Shown piece after piece: positions 8,976-17,593 of a stretch of DNA of 64,000 bases. The stretch comes from Acuticoccus sp963704595 (GTDB taxonomy: Bacteria; Pseudomonadota; Alphaproteobacteria; Rhizobiales; Amorphaceae). A model generated the notes under the pieces. That model had not been told where the DNA came from. It worked only from the letters and a program-made list of their open reading frames with translations, and searched no databases. Position 1 is the stretch's first letter. Each line of letters starts with the position of its first letter. Location: positions 1,178,001-1,242,000 of the forward strand of contig OY969922.1 in NCBI GenBank assembly GCA_963704595.1. Direction: 5' to 3'. Made by a program: the position numbers and the translations under genes.

Positions 8976-10634
8976 GTGCTGTCACGGTTATCCATCCGTA
9001 ACATCGTCCTGATCGAGGCGCTGGACCTGTCCTTCGCGCCCGGCTTCACCGTGCTCACCGGCGAGACCGGCGCCGGCAAGTCCATCCTGCTCGACGCGCT
9101 GTCGCTCGCGCTCGGCGCCAAGGCCGAGGGCGGGCTGGTCCGCCGCGGCGAGGAGAAGGGCGCCGTCTCCGCGACCTTCCTCGTCACCCCGCTTCACCCC
9201 GCCGTCGCGCTCCTCGCCGAGATGGACATCGAGGTCGAGGACGACGCGATCATCCTGCGCCGTACGCTCACCGCCGACGGCAAGGCGAAAGGCTTCGTCA
9301 ACGACCAGCCCGCCAGCGCATCGCTTATGAAGTCGCTCGGCACCATGCTCGTCGAGGTCCACGGCCAGCACGCCGACCGCGGACTGATGCAGCCCGCTTC
9401 CCACCGCCGCCTCGTCGACGCCTACGGTGCGCTGACCGCCGATTGCGACCGCGTCGGCACGCTCTGGCGCGGCCTGAAGGACGCCGAGGAGGCGCTCGAC
9501 ACCCACGAGGCGAAGCTCGCCGCCGCCCGCGAGGAAGCCGATTTCCTGCGCGCCTCGGTCGACGAGCTCACCAAGCTCGATCCGGAGCCGGGCGAGGAGG
9601 AACAGCTCTCGGTCGACCGCAGCGCGATGGCCGCAGCCGAGAAGGTGGCGGGCGATCTCGCCGAGGCCGCCGCCAGCCTTGATGGCCCCAAGTCTCCCAT
9701 CCCGGCGCTGGCGGGCGTCCTCCGCAAGCTCGAACGCAAGCAGAGCGGCGCAGAGGACCAGCTCACGCCCGTGATGGACGCGCTCGCCGCAGCGCTCGAC
9801 GTGATGGAGGAGGCCCGCTCCACCATCGCCGACGCCCAGCGCGCGCTCGACTACAACCCGGGCGCCATGGAGGGCTTGGAGGAGCGCCTGTTCGCTCTCC
9901 GCGCCGCGTCCCGCAAGTACAAGGTGCCCGTGGACGATCTCGCCGCCCTCGCCGCGAAGATGGCCGACGACCTGCACGACATCGACGCGGGCGAGGAGCG
10001 GCTCACCGACCTCGCCAAGGCCGTGACCGCCGCCGAACGAGCCTACCGCGACGCCGCGTCAACCCTTTCCGACAAGCGGCAGGCTGCCGCCGCGGCGCTG
10101 GAGGCCGACATCGCCCGCGAGCTCGGCCCGCTGAAGCTCGACAAGGCGCGCTTCACCGTCCGCCACGAGGAGGCCGCTCCCGCCGCCGAAGGCATCGACC
10201 GGATGGAGTTCTACGCCCAAACCAACCCCGGATCGCCCGCCGGGCCGATCATGAAGGTCGCGTCAGGCGGCGAATTTTCGCGCTTCCTCCTCGCGCTGAA
10301 GGTCTCGCTCGCCGACCGCGGCTCCGCCTCCACGATGATCTTCGACGAGATCGACACCGGCGTCGGCGGCGCGGTGTCGGACGCCATCGGCGCCCGCATG
10401 GCGCGCCTGTCGGAGGCGGTGCAGGTGATCGCCGTCACCCACGCCCCGCAGGTGGCGGCACGGGCCGACAACCACCTCCTGATCGCGAAAAGCCACACCG
10501 GCGCCGCGACAACGCAGACCGCCGTCAGCCCGATCGAGGGCGAGGCGCGCAAGGAGGAGATCGCCCGGATGCTGGCCGGTGCCGTCATCACCGACGAGGC
10601 ACGTGCTGCAGCCGTGCGTCTGATCGAGGCCTGA
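8976..10634 (+). CDS. recN: DNA repair protein RecN
   Basis: SMC-like ATPase acting in double-strand break repair. The GTG at 8976 yields 552 residues beginning with the conserved LSRLSIRNIVLIE; longer in-frame sequence upstream overlaps bamD and is not conserved. Walker A GETGAGKS is at residues 29-36. A central charged coiled-coil region follows, then the ABC signature region KVASGGEFSRFLLALK and the Walker B/D-loop TMIFDEIDTGVGG. The order bamD-recN-ligA is common in alphaproteobacteria. Confidence 0.96.
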   Translation: MLSRLSIRNIVLIEALDLSFAPGFTVLTGETGAGKSILLDALSLALGAKAEGGLVRRGEEKGAVSATFLVTPLHPAVALLAEMDIEVEDDAIILRRTLTADGKAKGFVNDQPASASLMKSLGTMLVEVHGQHADRGLMQPASHRRLVDAYGALTADCDRVGTLWRGLKDAEEALDTHEAKLAAAREEADFLRASVDELTKLDPEPGEEEQLSVDRSAMAAAEKVAGDLAEAAASLDGPKSPIPALAGVLRKLERKQSGAEDQLTPVMDALAAALDVMEEARSTIADAQRALDYNPGAMEGLEERLFALRAASRKYKVPVDDLAALAAKMADDLHDIDAGEERLTDLAKAVTAAERAYRDAASTLSDKRQAAAAALEADIARELGPLKLDKARFTVRHEEAAPAAEGIDRMEFYAQTNPGSPAGPIMKVASGGEFSRFLLALKVSLADRGSASTMIFDEIDTGVGGAVSDAIGARMARLSEAVQVIAVTHAPQVAARADNHLLIAKSHTGAATTQTAVSPIEGEARKEEIARMLAGAVITDEARAAAVRLIEA

Positions 10635-10685
10635 GCTACAAGAGCCGCGTCGGCGCGTTATCTTCGCGCCGGGGAGGACCGATCT

Positions 10686-12812
10686 TTGCCTGAGCTGCCG
10701 AAAGAACCCGCTGCGCGCCACAAGGCTCTCGCCGCCGAAATCGCCGAGCACAACCGGCGCTATCATGGCGAGGACGACCCCATCATTTCCGATGCGGAGT
10801 TCGACGCTCTCCAGCGCGAGCTGGAAGGGCTGGAGGCCGAGCACCCCGAGCTTGCCGATGGTACGGCGAGCGGCATCGGCGCCGCCCCCTCCGGCGCGTT
10901 CGCGGAGGTCGAGCATCCGGTGCCGATGCTTTCGCTCAACAAGGCGCTGACGGCTGACGAGGTCGCCGAGTTCCTCACCCGCGTCCGGCGCTTCCTCAAG
11001 CTGCCGGCCGATGCGGGCCTCACCTTCACCGCCGAGCCGAAGATCGACGGCCTGTCGATCTCCCTGCGCTACGAGGACGGCAAGCTCGCCGTCGCCGCGA
11101 CGCGGGGCGACGGCCGCGCCGGCGAGAACGTGACGCAGAACGTCGCCTACGTCGACGCGATCCCGCAGAAGCTGAAGGGCAAGCCGCCCGCCGTCTTCGA
11201 GGTGCGCGGCGAGGTCTACATGACCCACGCCGACTTTGCGGCGCTGAACGAGCGGCTGGCGGAGGAGGGCAAGCGCACCGTCGCCAACCCGCGCAACGCC
11301 GCCGCCGGATCGCTGCGGCAGGTGGAGCCGCAGAAGACTGCCGACCGCCCGCTCCAGTTCTTCGCCTACGGGTGGGGCGAGGCGAGCGAGCTACCGGCCG
11401 ACACCCAGAGCGGCATGATGGAGGCGCTGAAAAGCTACGGCCTGCCGGTAAACGCGCTGATGCACCGGTGCGAGACCATCGAGGACATGCTCGCCGCCTT
11501 CGCCGAGGTCGAGGAGAAGCGGGCAAAGCTGCCCTATGACATCGACGGGATGGTATACAAGATCGACCGGCTCGACCTGCAGCGCCGCCTTGGCGAGCGC
11601 GAGCGGCGGCCGCGCTGGGCGGTGGCGCACAAGTTCGCCGCCGAGCGCGCCATCACGGTGCTCGACGACATCGACATCCAGGTCGGTCGCACGGGGTCGC
11701 TGACCCCGGTCGCCAAGCTTGCGCCGATCACCATCGGCGGCGTGGTGGTCAAGAACGCGACGCTCCACAACGCCGACGAGATCGCCCGGCTCGACGTGAG
11801 GATCGGCGACACGGTGGAGATCCAGCGCGCGGGCGACGTGATCCCGCAGGTCGTCCGCGTCCTCACCGACAAGCGGCCGAAGGGTGCGAAGCCGTACGAA
11901 TTTCCGGAGCATTGCCCGGTCTGCGGCAGCAATGTCGCGGCCGAGATGAACCCGCGGACCGGCCGGCCCGACGTGGTGCGCCGCTGCACCGGCGGCCTCG
12001 TCTGCGACGCGCAGGTGCTGGCCCGGCTGAAGCACTTCGTCTCGCGCCCCGCGTTCGACATCGAGGGTCTCGGCGCCAAGCAGATCGAGGCGTTCCACGC
12101 CGACGGCCTGATCCGCACCCCGGCCGACATTTTTACGCTCGCCAGGCGGGACGCCGAAAAGCCCGAGGATGAGCGCATCGTCGCCCGCGAGGGTTACGGC
12201 GAGACCAGCGTGAAGAACCTGTTCGACGCCATCGAGAGCCGGCGGACGATCTCGCTTCGCCGGCTCATCTACGCGCTCGGCATCCGCCGCGTTGGCGAGA
12301 TTTCATCGCGCGTGCTCGCCCTCCACTTCGGTACCTACGAGGCGTTCCGCACCGGCATGGGCGCGCTGGCGAAGGCGGCGGCGGACCGGGCCGCGGAGAA
12401 GGAGCCCGACGCGGAAGGGGAGGCGGTGCGGACCGACCTTGCCGCCATCGACGGCCTCGGCGCCGTTGTGGCGGACGCGCTGGAGAACTTCTTCGGCGAG
12501 ACGCACAACGTCGAGGCGCTCGATGCTCTGGCGGATGAACTCACCATCGAGCCGGAGGTGGCGCGCACGGTGGATTCGGCGATCGCCGGCAAGGCCGTGG
12601 TGTTCACCGGGTCGCTGGAAGAGATGACCCGCGACGAGGCGAAGGCCCGTGCCGAGGCGCTCGGCGCCCGCGTCGTCGGCACGATCTCGAAGAAGACCGA
12701 CATCGTGGTGGCGGGGCCGGGGGCAGGGTCGAAGCTCGCCAAGGCCGAGGCGCTCGGCCTTACGGTTTGGGACGAGGCGGCCTGGCTCGCCGTCGCGCGC
12801 GAGGCCGGCTGA
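10686..12812 (+). CDS. ligA: NAD-dependent DNA ligase LigA
   Basis: Seals nicks during replication and repair using NAD+. The TTG at 10686 is preceded by GGGGAGG (about 10671-10677). The 708 residues contain, in order, the Ia domain (YHGEDDPIISDAEFD), the adenylation site AEPKIDGL with active lysine about residue 119, the OB fold, the four-cysteine zinc finger (CPVCGSN to TGGLVCD), the helix-hairpin-helix region and a C-terminal BRCT domain (KAVVFTGSLEEMTRDEAKA). Length and domain order are complete. Confidence 0.97.
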   Translation: MPELPKEPAARHKALAAEIAEHNRRYHGEDDPIISDAEFDALQRELEGLEAEHPELADGTASGIGAAPSGAFAEVEHPVPMLSLNKALTADEVAEFLTRVRRFLKLPADAGLTFTAEPKIDGLSISLRYEDGKLAVAATRGDGRAGENVTQNVAYVDAIPQKLKGKPPAVFEVRGEVYMTHADFAALNERLAEEGKRTVANPRNAAAGSLRQVEPQKTADRPLQFFAYGWGEASELPADTQSGMMEALKSYGLPVNALMHRCETIEDMLAAFAEVEEKRAKLPYDIDGMVYKIDRLDLQRRLGERERRPRWAVAHKFAAERAITVLDDIDIQVGRTGSLTPVAKLAPITIGGVVVKNATLHNADEIARLDVRIGDTVEIQRAGDVIPQVVRVLTDKRPKGAKPYEFPEHCPVCGSNVAAEMNPRTGRPDVVRRCTGGLVCDAQVLARLKHFVSRPAFDIEGLGAKQIEAFHADGLIRTPADIFTLARRDAEKPEDERIVAREGYGETSVKNLFDAIESRRTISLRRLIYALGIRRVGEISSRVLALHFGTYEAFRTGMGALAKAAADRAAEKEPDAEGEAVRTDLAAIDGLGAVVADALENFFGETHNVEALDALADELTIEPEVARTVDSAIAGKAVVFTGSLEEMTRDEAKARAEALGARVVGTISKKTDIVVAGPGAGSKLAKAEALGLTVWDEAAWLAVAREAG

Positions 12813-12822
12813 GGGGCGGCCC

Positions 12823-13566
12823 TCAGTCCGCGGCGTGACGGGCTTTCGGCCGGTTCGCCTTGTCCCGCTTGGTTACGATCAGCTTCCGGTTTTCCGGCTG
12901 CATCGCGTAGAGCGCCTCGAACAGCGCCGAATCCATCGGGTTGCTCGCCTGCACCTTCGGCATCCCGGTCCGGCGCGGGAAGTTGAGGGGCTTGGCCGAG
13001 AACGGGTCGGGACCGAAATCCTCGACCGTGACGTCGAGAACCCGCGCCATCCGCTGGACGAACGGCGCGAGGTCGCCGGGGTCGCCGATCATGAAAGGCC
13101 CGGCCTCGATCCGCGCGAGGGCGGCCTCGACGCTGGGTTCGGCATCCTTCGGCGCGATCAGCCGGGTGGTCGCGTCACGCAGGGCGCGGGCGAAGGGGAG
13201 GTTCTCCTCCAGCACCTCGCGCGGCGAGAACGCCTGCGCGCAGGCATGATACGGGTGATCCTCGAACGCCGCGGCCGGATACCACTGGCGCATCGTCCGC
13301 GTCGCCGGATCGTCGAGGATCATCGCGACGAAGCGCACGCCGGGGAGCGCGAGGACAGTGTCGAGCGGCAGCGGCCCGCCGATCACCTTGAAGCGCTTCG
13401 CGATGCCGGGCTTCAGGTCGTCCAGCGTGATGTTGCGGTCGATCCAGCCGACGTTGTCCTTCCCCAGCGCCCGGATGAAGGGCTCGAATGGATAATCCAC
13501 CGAACCGAACACATTCTGAAACACGATCACCGGACGTTCTCCATCTGCGCCGCTCACTCCACTCAC
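12823..13566 (-). CDS. Unrecognised protein, possibly sulfotransferase-like
   Basis: Up to 247 residues with no confidently recognised family. The arrangement VIVFQNVFGS at the N-terminus and RFVAMILDDPATRTMRQWY in the middle faintly resembles sulfotransferases of the Sulfotransfer_2 type, where the second element would be the LRDP-like PAPS-binding strand; the usual P-loop is not evident. The better supported start is GTG at 13530, with GGAG about 8 bases upstream, rather than GTG at 13566. It is convergent with ligA, ending 10 bases after it. A role in sulfating the nearby glycan products is possible but unproven. Confidence 0.6.
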   Translation of the reverse strand: MSGVSGADGERPVIVFQNVFGSVDYPFEPFIRALGKDNVGWIDRNITLDDLKPGIAKRFKVIGGPLPLDTVLALPGVRFVAMILDDPATRTMRQWYPAAAFEDHPYHACAQAFSPREVLEENLPFARALRDATTRLIAPKDAEPSVEAALARIEAGPFMIGDPGDLAPFVQRMARVLDVTVEDFGPDPFSAKPLNFPRRTGMPKVQASNPMDSALFEALYAMQPENRKLIVTKRDKANRPKARHAAD

Positions 13567-13743
13567 GCCGCAGGACGCCGTGCAGCCCCCCGCGGTTTAC
13601 GCCACGACGGGGCGAAACGGGAGCCCGCGACGGTCCCACCGTCACGGGCGGGCATCCGCGTCGACACTTTTTTCGCCCGCGCCCTTCCGCGGGCCGGCGG
13701 CCGTGTTGACTTTGCCTGCGAGCGATCACATACCGCCCTCGTC
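13567..13743. other. Spacer upstream of tRNA-Ala
   Basis: 177 bases between the divergent minus-strand gene and the tRNA. GC-rich throughout, with no coding signal that I trust. It presumably holds the tRNA promoter, but I see no convincing -35/-10 pair. Confidence 0.4.
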
Positions 13744-13819
13744 GGGGCCGTAGCTCAGTTGGGAGAGCGCTGCAATCGCACTGCAGAGGTCAGGGGTTCG
13801 AATCCCCTCGGCTCCACCA
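13744..13819 (+). tRNA. tRNA-Ala, anticodon CGC
   Basis: A 76-base cloverleaf with encoded CCA. The acceptor GGGGCCG pairs with CGGCTCC and includes the G3-U70 wobble that is the identity element of alanine tRNAs. The D arm is GCTC/GAGC. The anticodon stem CTGCA/TGCAG encloses loop ATCGCAC, giving T33, anticodon CGC (reads GCG, Ala) and A37. The T arm is AGGGG-TTCGAAT-CCCCT. All stems are intact. Confidence 0.97.
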
Positions 13820-13871
13820 AGTCAGACCCCTCGAGGTCACGGCACGCCCGTGCGGTCCTTTCTCACGGAGG

Positions 13872-14831
13872 TTGGCTCTGCAACAGCTCCACGCCCTTGA
13901 AGGCAAGCGTATCTTCGTTGCCGGGCATCGGGGCATGGTTGGCCAGGCCATCGTCCGCGCCCTCGCGGCAGAGAAGCCCGCAGGGATCCTTACAGCCACC
14001 CGCGACGAACTCGACCTGCGCGACCGTGCCGCCGTCAAGGCATGGCTCGGCGCAAACCGGCCGGACGTGGTGTTCCTCGCCGCGGCGCGGGTCGGCGGCA
14101 TCCTCGCCAACGACACCTACCCGGCCGAATTCCTGTTCGACAACCTGGAGCTCGAGACCGCGGTGATCCGCGGCGCATTCGAGGCGGAGGTGCCGCGGCT
14201 GATCTTCCTCGGCTCGTCCTGCATCTACCCGAAGATGGCGCCGCAGCCGATGGCGGAGGATGCGCTCCTCACCGGGCCGCTCGAGCCCACCAACGAGTGG
14301 TACGCCATCGCCAAGATCGCCGGCATCAAGATGTGCCAGGCGCTGAAGAAAGAGTACGGCGCACACTACATCTCGGTGATGCCGACCAACCTCTACGGCC
14401 CCGGCGACAATTTCGACCTCGCCTCCAGCCACGTCATCCCCGCGCTGATGCGCAAGGCGCACGATGCCAGGGTGGCCAACGCACCGGAGATGGTGATCTG
14501 GGGCTCGGGCGAGCCGCGGCGCGAGTTCATGCACGTCGACGATTGCGCTGCCGGCATCCTCCACGCCGCCAGGTTCTACGACGGCTACGAGCACATCAAC
14601 ATCGGCCTCGGCACCGACGTCACCATCCGCGAGCTCGCCGAGATGGTGATCGACGTGGTCGGCTACCGCGGCGCTCTCGTCACCGATCCCACCAAGCCGG
14701 ACGGGACGCCGCGCAAGCTGATGGACGGCTCCCGCCTCAAGGCGCTAGGCTGGGAGCATAAAATCGGCCTGCGCGAGGGGCTGGCGTCCACCTACGCGTG
14801 GTTCGTCGCGAACCACGCCGCCACCGCATGA
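13872..14831 (+). CDS. fcl: GDP-L-fucose synthase-like epimerase/reductase
   Basis: Short-chain dehydrogenase-fold enzyme converting GDP-4-keto-6-deoxymannose to GDP-L-fucose. NADP-binding loop GHRGMVGQAIV near the N-terminus; GSSCIYPKMAPQPM carries the catalytic Ser; NEWYAIAKIAG is the YxxxK pair, with ASSHVIPALMRK and a conserved MHVDDCA downstream. Full length (319 residues). The start is uncertain: TTG at 13872 directly abuts GGAGG (13867-13871), so CTG at 13878 is better spaced. No GDP-mannose dehydratase gene is in this window, so the substrate must come from elsewhere. Followed by two glycosyltransferases. Confidence 0.92.
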   Translation: MALQQLHALEGKRIFVAGHRGMVGQAIVRALAAEKPAGILTATRDELDLRDRAAVKAWLGANRPDVVFLAAARVGGILANDTYPAEFLFDNLELETAVIRGAFEAEVPRLIFLGSSCIYPKMAPQPMAEDALLTGPLEPTNEWYAIAKIAGIKMCQALKKEYGAHYISVMPTNLYGPGDNFDLASSHVIPALMRKAHDARVANAPEMVIWGSGEPRREFMHVDDCAAGILHAARFYDGYEHINIGLGTDVTIRELAEMVIDVVGYRGALVTDPTKPDGTPRKLMDGSRLKALGWEHKIGLREGLASTYAWFVANHAATA

Positions 14832-14859
14832 CGGCGGCCCGAAACGAGAAGGTCACGAG

Positions 14860-16388
14860 TTGAGTCTCACAGTTGCGACCGTCGCGCTCAATGCGGCAGA
14901 CGACCTCCCGCTGACCCTCGAAAGCATCATCGGGCAGGACTATCCGGACATCGAGCTCCTGGTGGTCGACGGCTCGAGCTGGGACGACACGCCCGAGGTC
15001 CTCTCCCTCTACGCCCGGCGACATCGACCGGCTCGAGACCATCGAGGACGCCGGCATCTTCGACGCGATGAACCGCGCCGCGGAAATGGCGAGCGGCGAG
15101 ATGATCCTCTTTCTCAACGCCGGCGACCTGTTTCATTCCAAGGACACCGTCTCGCGGCTGATGGCGCGGCGGAACGCGGGCGCCGACATCGTCTACGGCA
15201 ACCACATCTACAAGAAGGCCGGGCGCGAGACCTTCCAGCAGTCGTGGGACTTCCGCACCGCGATGGCGGTGCTGCGCAAGGGGATGATCTGGAAGGAGTG
15301 GCTCGCCCGCTTCCCGGCCCATCAGGCGACGATGACGCGGACCACGCTCCTGCGCGAGATGCGCTACGACACCGCCTTCCGCGTCTGCGCCGACCACGAC
15401 TTCTTCCTGCGCGCCGTCGATGCCGGCGCGACCACGCAGTTCGTCGACGAGATCGTCGCGATCTACGCCGGCGGCGGCTTCTCGGACCAGCGCGCCAGCC
15501 TCCTCAAGCTGGAGTGGAGCGCGCTGCACCGCGCTTTCTCGGCCGAGCCCGGGCTGATCGACGCGTTCTACTGGGGCGGCGCATCGCCCTTCCGCGGCAC
15601 GCGTTCCGCGGCGGCGGGCGAGGCGATCGTCGGCCTGATGCCGGAGCGTCCTGCGGACAGCACGCGCGGGCTCAACCACCCGTTCCGCCTCTTCTCCGGC
15701 GACGGCGCGCAGTTCGTCACCCCGCGCGGCACCAACGCCACCGGCCTCCACCTTCGCGGCACCAACCCGTTCGCCCGCCAGATGCTGACGGCGTTGGTGG
15801 ACGGTGCGCAGATCGCGCAGGTTCGTGTTCCCAAGGGCATCTTCGCGGTGGATCTGGTGTTCGACCAGCCCCCCGCCGGCGGCACGATCGTCGAGGTGGT
15901 TTCCGACCATTCCGAAACGTTCGACTCGGAATCGGGCCTCGTCTCCCTCGCGCTGCGCGAATTCGAGTTCAGCGGCGACGCGACGACGACGCCGCGGCCG
16001 GCCGGCACCACGGTCGTCTTCAACCGCGCCGCATCCGGCGAGAATGCCGAGCTTCTGGGCGTCGGGCTGGTTCCAGTTCGAGCCGACCTTCGTGTGGTCG
16101 CGCGGGACAAAGAGCGAGCTGCGGCTTTCCTCCCTCGACACCATCTCGACGCTGACGTTCGACATGCGGTCGAACCCCGTCGTCCAGAACCAGACCTGCG
16201 TCATCAGCGTGAACGGGATCGTGGTGGCGGACGGGCCGGCGAACGGCACGATCGCCGCCGACGTGAGGCAGGTCTGGCGCCGCAACGGACAGGACAACAT
16301 GGTGCACATCCAGCCGTCTCGGTCGGCAAGCGTCGGCGGCGATCCGCGCGATCTCGGCATCGCGCTCGTCAGCGTCCAGCTGGCGTAA
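14860..16388 (+). CDS. Family 2 glycosyltransferase with C-terminal beta-rich modules (two frameshifts)
   Basis: The GT-A start TVATVALNAADDLPLTLESI and LLVVDGSS are in one frame; the rest of the GT2 domain (AMNRAAEMASGEMILFLNAGD, CADHDFFLRAVDAG) is in the next frame. The shift maps to the CCC at 15014-15016; a second shift maps to GGG at 16064-16066. Correcting both gives 508 residues ending at 16388. Residues after about 250 form two similar beta-rich segments, each with a D-x-x-x-LG-x-AL or related ending, known as appendages on some alphaproteobacterial glycosyltransferases. The acceptor is unknown. TTG start at 14860; it is 11 bases from the next gene. Confidence 0.85.
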
Positions 16389-16399
16389 GGGGAGCCATC

Positions 16400-17446
16400 A
16401 TGAAGATCTGTTTCGTCGGCCATTCCTTCCACGAGCGCACCGGCTCCACCCGCTTCATCCAGAAGATCCTGGGCGAGATCGGCACCGTCACCGTTCTCCA
16501 TTCCTCGCCCGACGATCCGCGCCTCGCGGACGACGCGGTCGTGCTGGAGTACCTCAACAACGACTACGACCTCTGGGTCTTCCTCCAGACCGAGTACGTC
16601 GCCGCGCGGCTCCTGCCGCTCGGGCTGCGCAACGCCGTCATCATCCCGATGTACGACGGCGTGTGGAGCCACCCGGCCGACTACTGGCGCCAGTTCGTCA
16701 ACTGCCGGTTCGCGACCTTCTCGCGGACCCTCCACACCCACCTTCAGACGCTCGACCAGAGGAGCGCCTCGTTCGAGTACTGGCCGGAGCCCGCGGCGCC
16801 CGTCGCGCGCGACACCGCGCCGGAAGCGTGGTCGGCGTTCTTCTGGGAGCGCAAGCCGAACGAGACGCCGAACGCGCGCATGGTGGCGAAGCAGTGCAGG
16901 GCGCTGAAGATCGGCAAGCTTCACGTCCACGCCGTGCCCGACTTCGCGCACGAGGCGGCGAGCGCCCACGGCTACCGGCGGCGCGACACGCTGGACGGCG
17001 TCGCCCTCACCACGTCAGACTGGTTCGAGGACAGGGCCGGGTTCGAGGCGGTGAGCGGTGCGCCGCTGTTCCACTTCGCGCCGCGCCTGCGCGAAGGCAT
17101 CGGGATGACGACGCTGGAAGCGATGGCACGCGGCCAGGTGGTGATCGCGCCGGACCTTCCGACCGCCAACGAATATATCGGCCACCGCGCCAGCGGGGTC
17201 CTCTACGACCCGGACCGGCCGACTGTTCTGCCCGAGCTTTCCGAGGGTGAGGTGCAGGAGATCAGCGCGGCGGCGCGGTCACGCGTGGAGTTCGGCCACC
17301 GCGCCTGGCAGCAGGACCGCGAGCGATTCGTCTCGTTCCTGCTCGACGACGGCAAGCGCTGGCCGACGACCGATTCTTCGGCGCATTTCGGCCTCGAGAT
17401 CCGCCGTGCGGCGCGGGCGCGCAAACTTGAGAGGTTTGCGAAGTAA
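16400..17446 (+). CDS. Glycosyltransferase, GT4/GT1-like
   Basis: A 348-residue cytoplasmic protein starting at ATG 16400 behind AAGGGGAG. The C-terminal half shows the GT-B signature: APRLREGIGMTTLEAMARGQVVIAPDLPTANEYI, where the E-x7-E-like region binds the nucleotide-sugar. The N-terminal half begins KICFVGHSFHERTGSTRFI, typical of GT4 acceptors sites. It is probably co-transcribed with the GT2 gene upstream and acts on a surface glycan; donor and acceptor cannot be told from sequence. Confidence 0.85.
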   Translation: MKICFVGHSFHERTGSTRFIQKILGEIGTVTVLHSSPDDPRLADDAVVLEYLNNDYDLWVFLQTEYVAARLLPLGLRNAVIIPMYDGVWSHPADYWRQFVNCRFATFSRTLHTHLQTLDQRSASFEYWPEPAAPVARDTAPEAWSAFFWERKPNETPNARMVAKQCRALKIGKLHVHAVPDFAHEAASAHGYRRRDTLDGVALTTSDWFEDRAGFEAVSGAPLFHFAPRLREGIGMTTLEAMARGQVVIAPDLPTANEYIGHRASGVLYDPDRPTVLPELSEGEVQEISAAARSRVEFGHRAWQQDRERFVSFLLDDGKRWPTTDSSAHFGLEIRRAARARKLERFAK

Positions 17447-17593
17447 CCATCTGTGGAAGATGCTTGCACTAGGCTTGTGCAAGAATGTCCCGCAGGTGCG
17501 GCCTTCTGGCTTTCATCTGCAAAATCAGCGACTATAACCTTTGACGCGGCGAGAGTGCGCCATAGTTGCGCCGCTAACAGGGGATTAGCGGAT

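Noticed and set aside
13744..13819. tRNA-Ala 3' end as a proven attachment site
   Set aside because: I found no second copy of the tRNA 3' sequence and no integrase in the window.
15068..17446. A single 792-residue fused glycosyltransferase
   Set aside because: The fusion exists only because of the +1 shift at 16064-16066; the upstream protein ends at 16388 in the corrected frame and the second gene has its own ATG and ribosome site at 16400.
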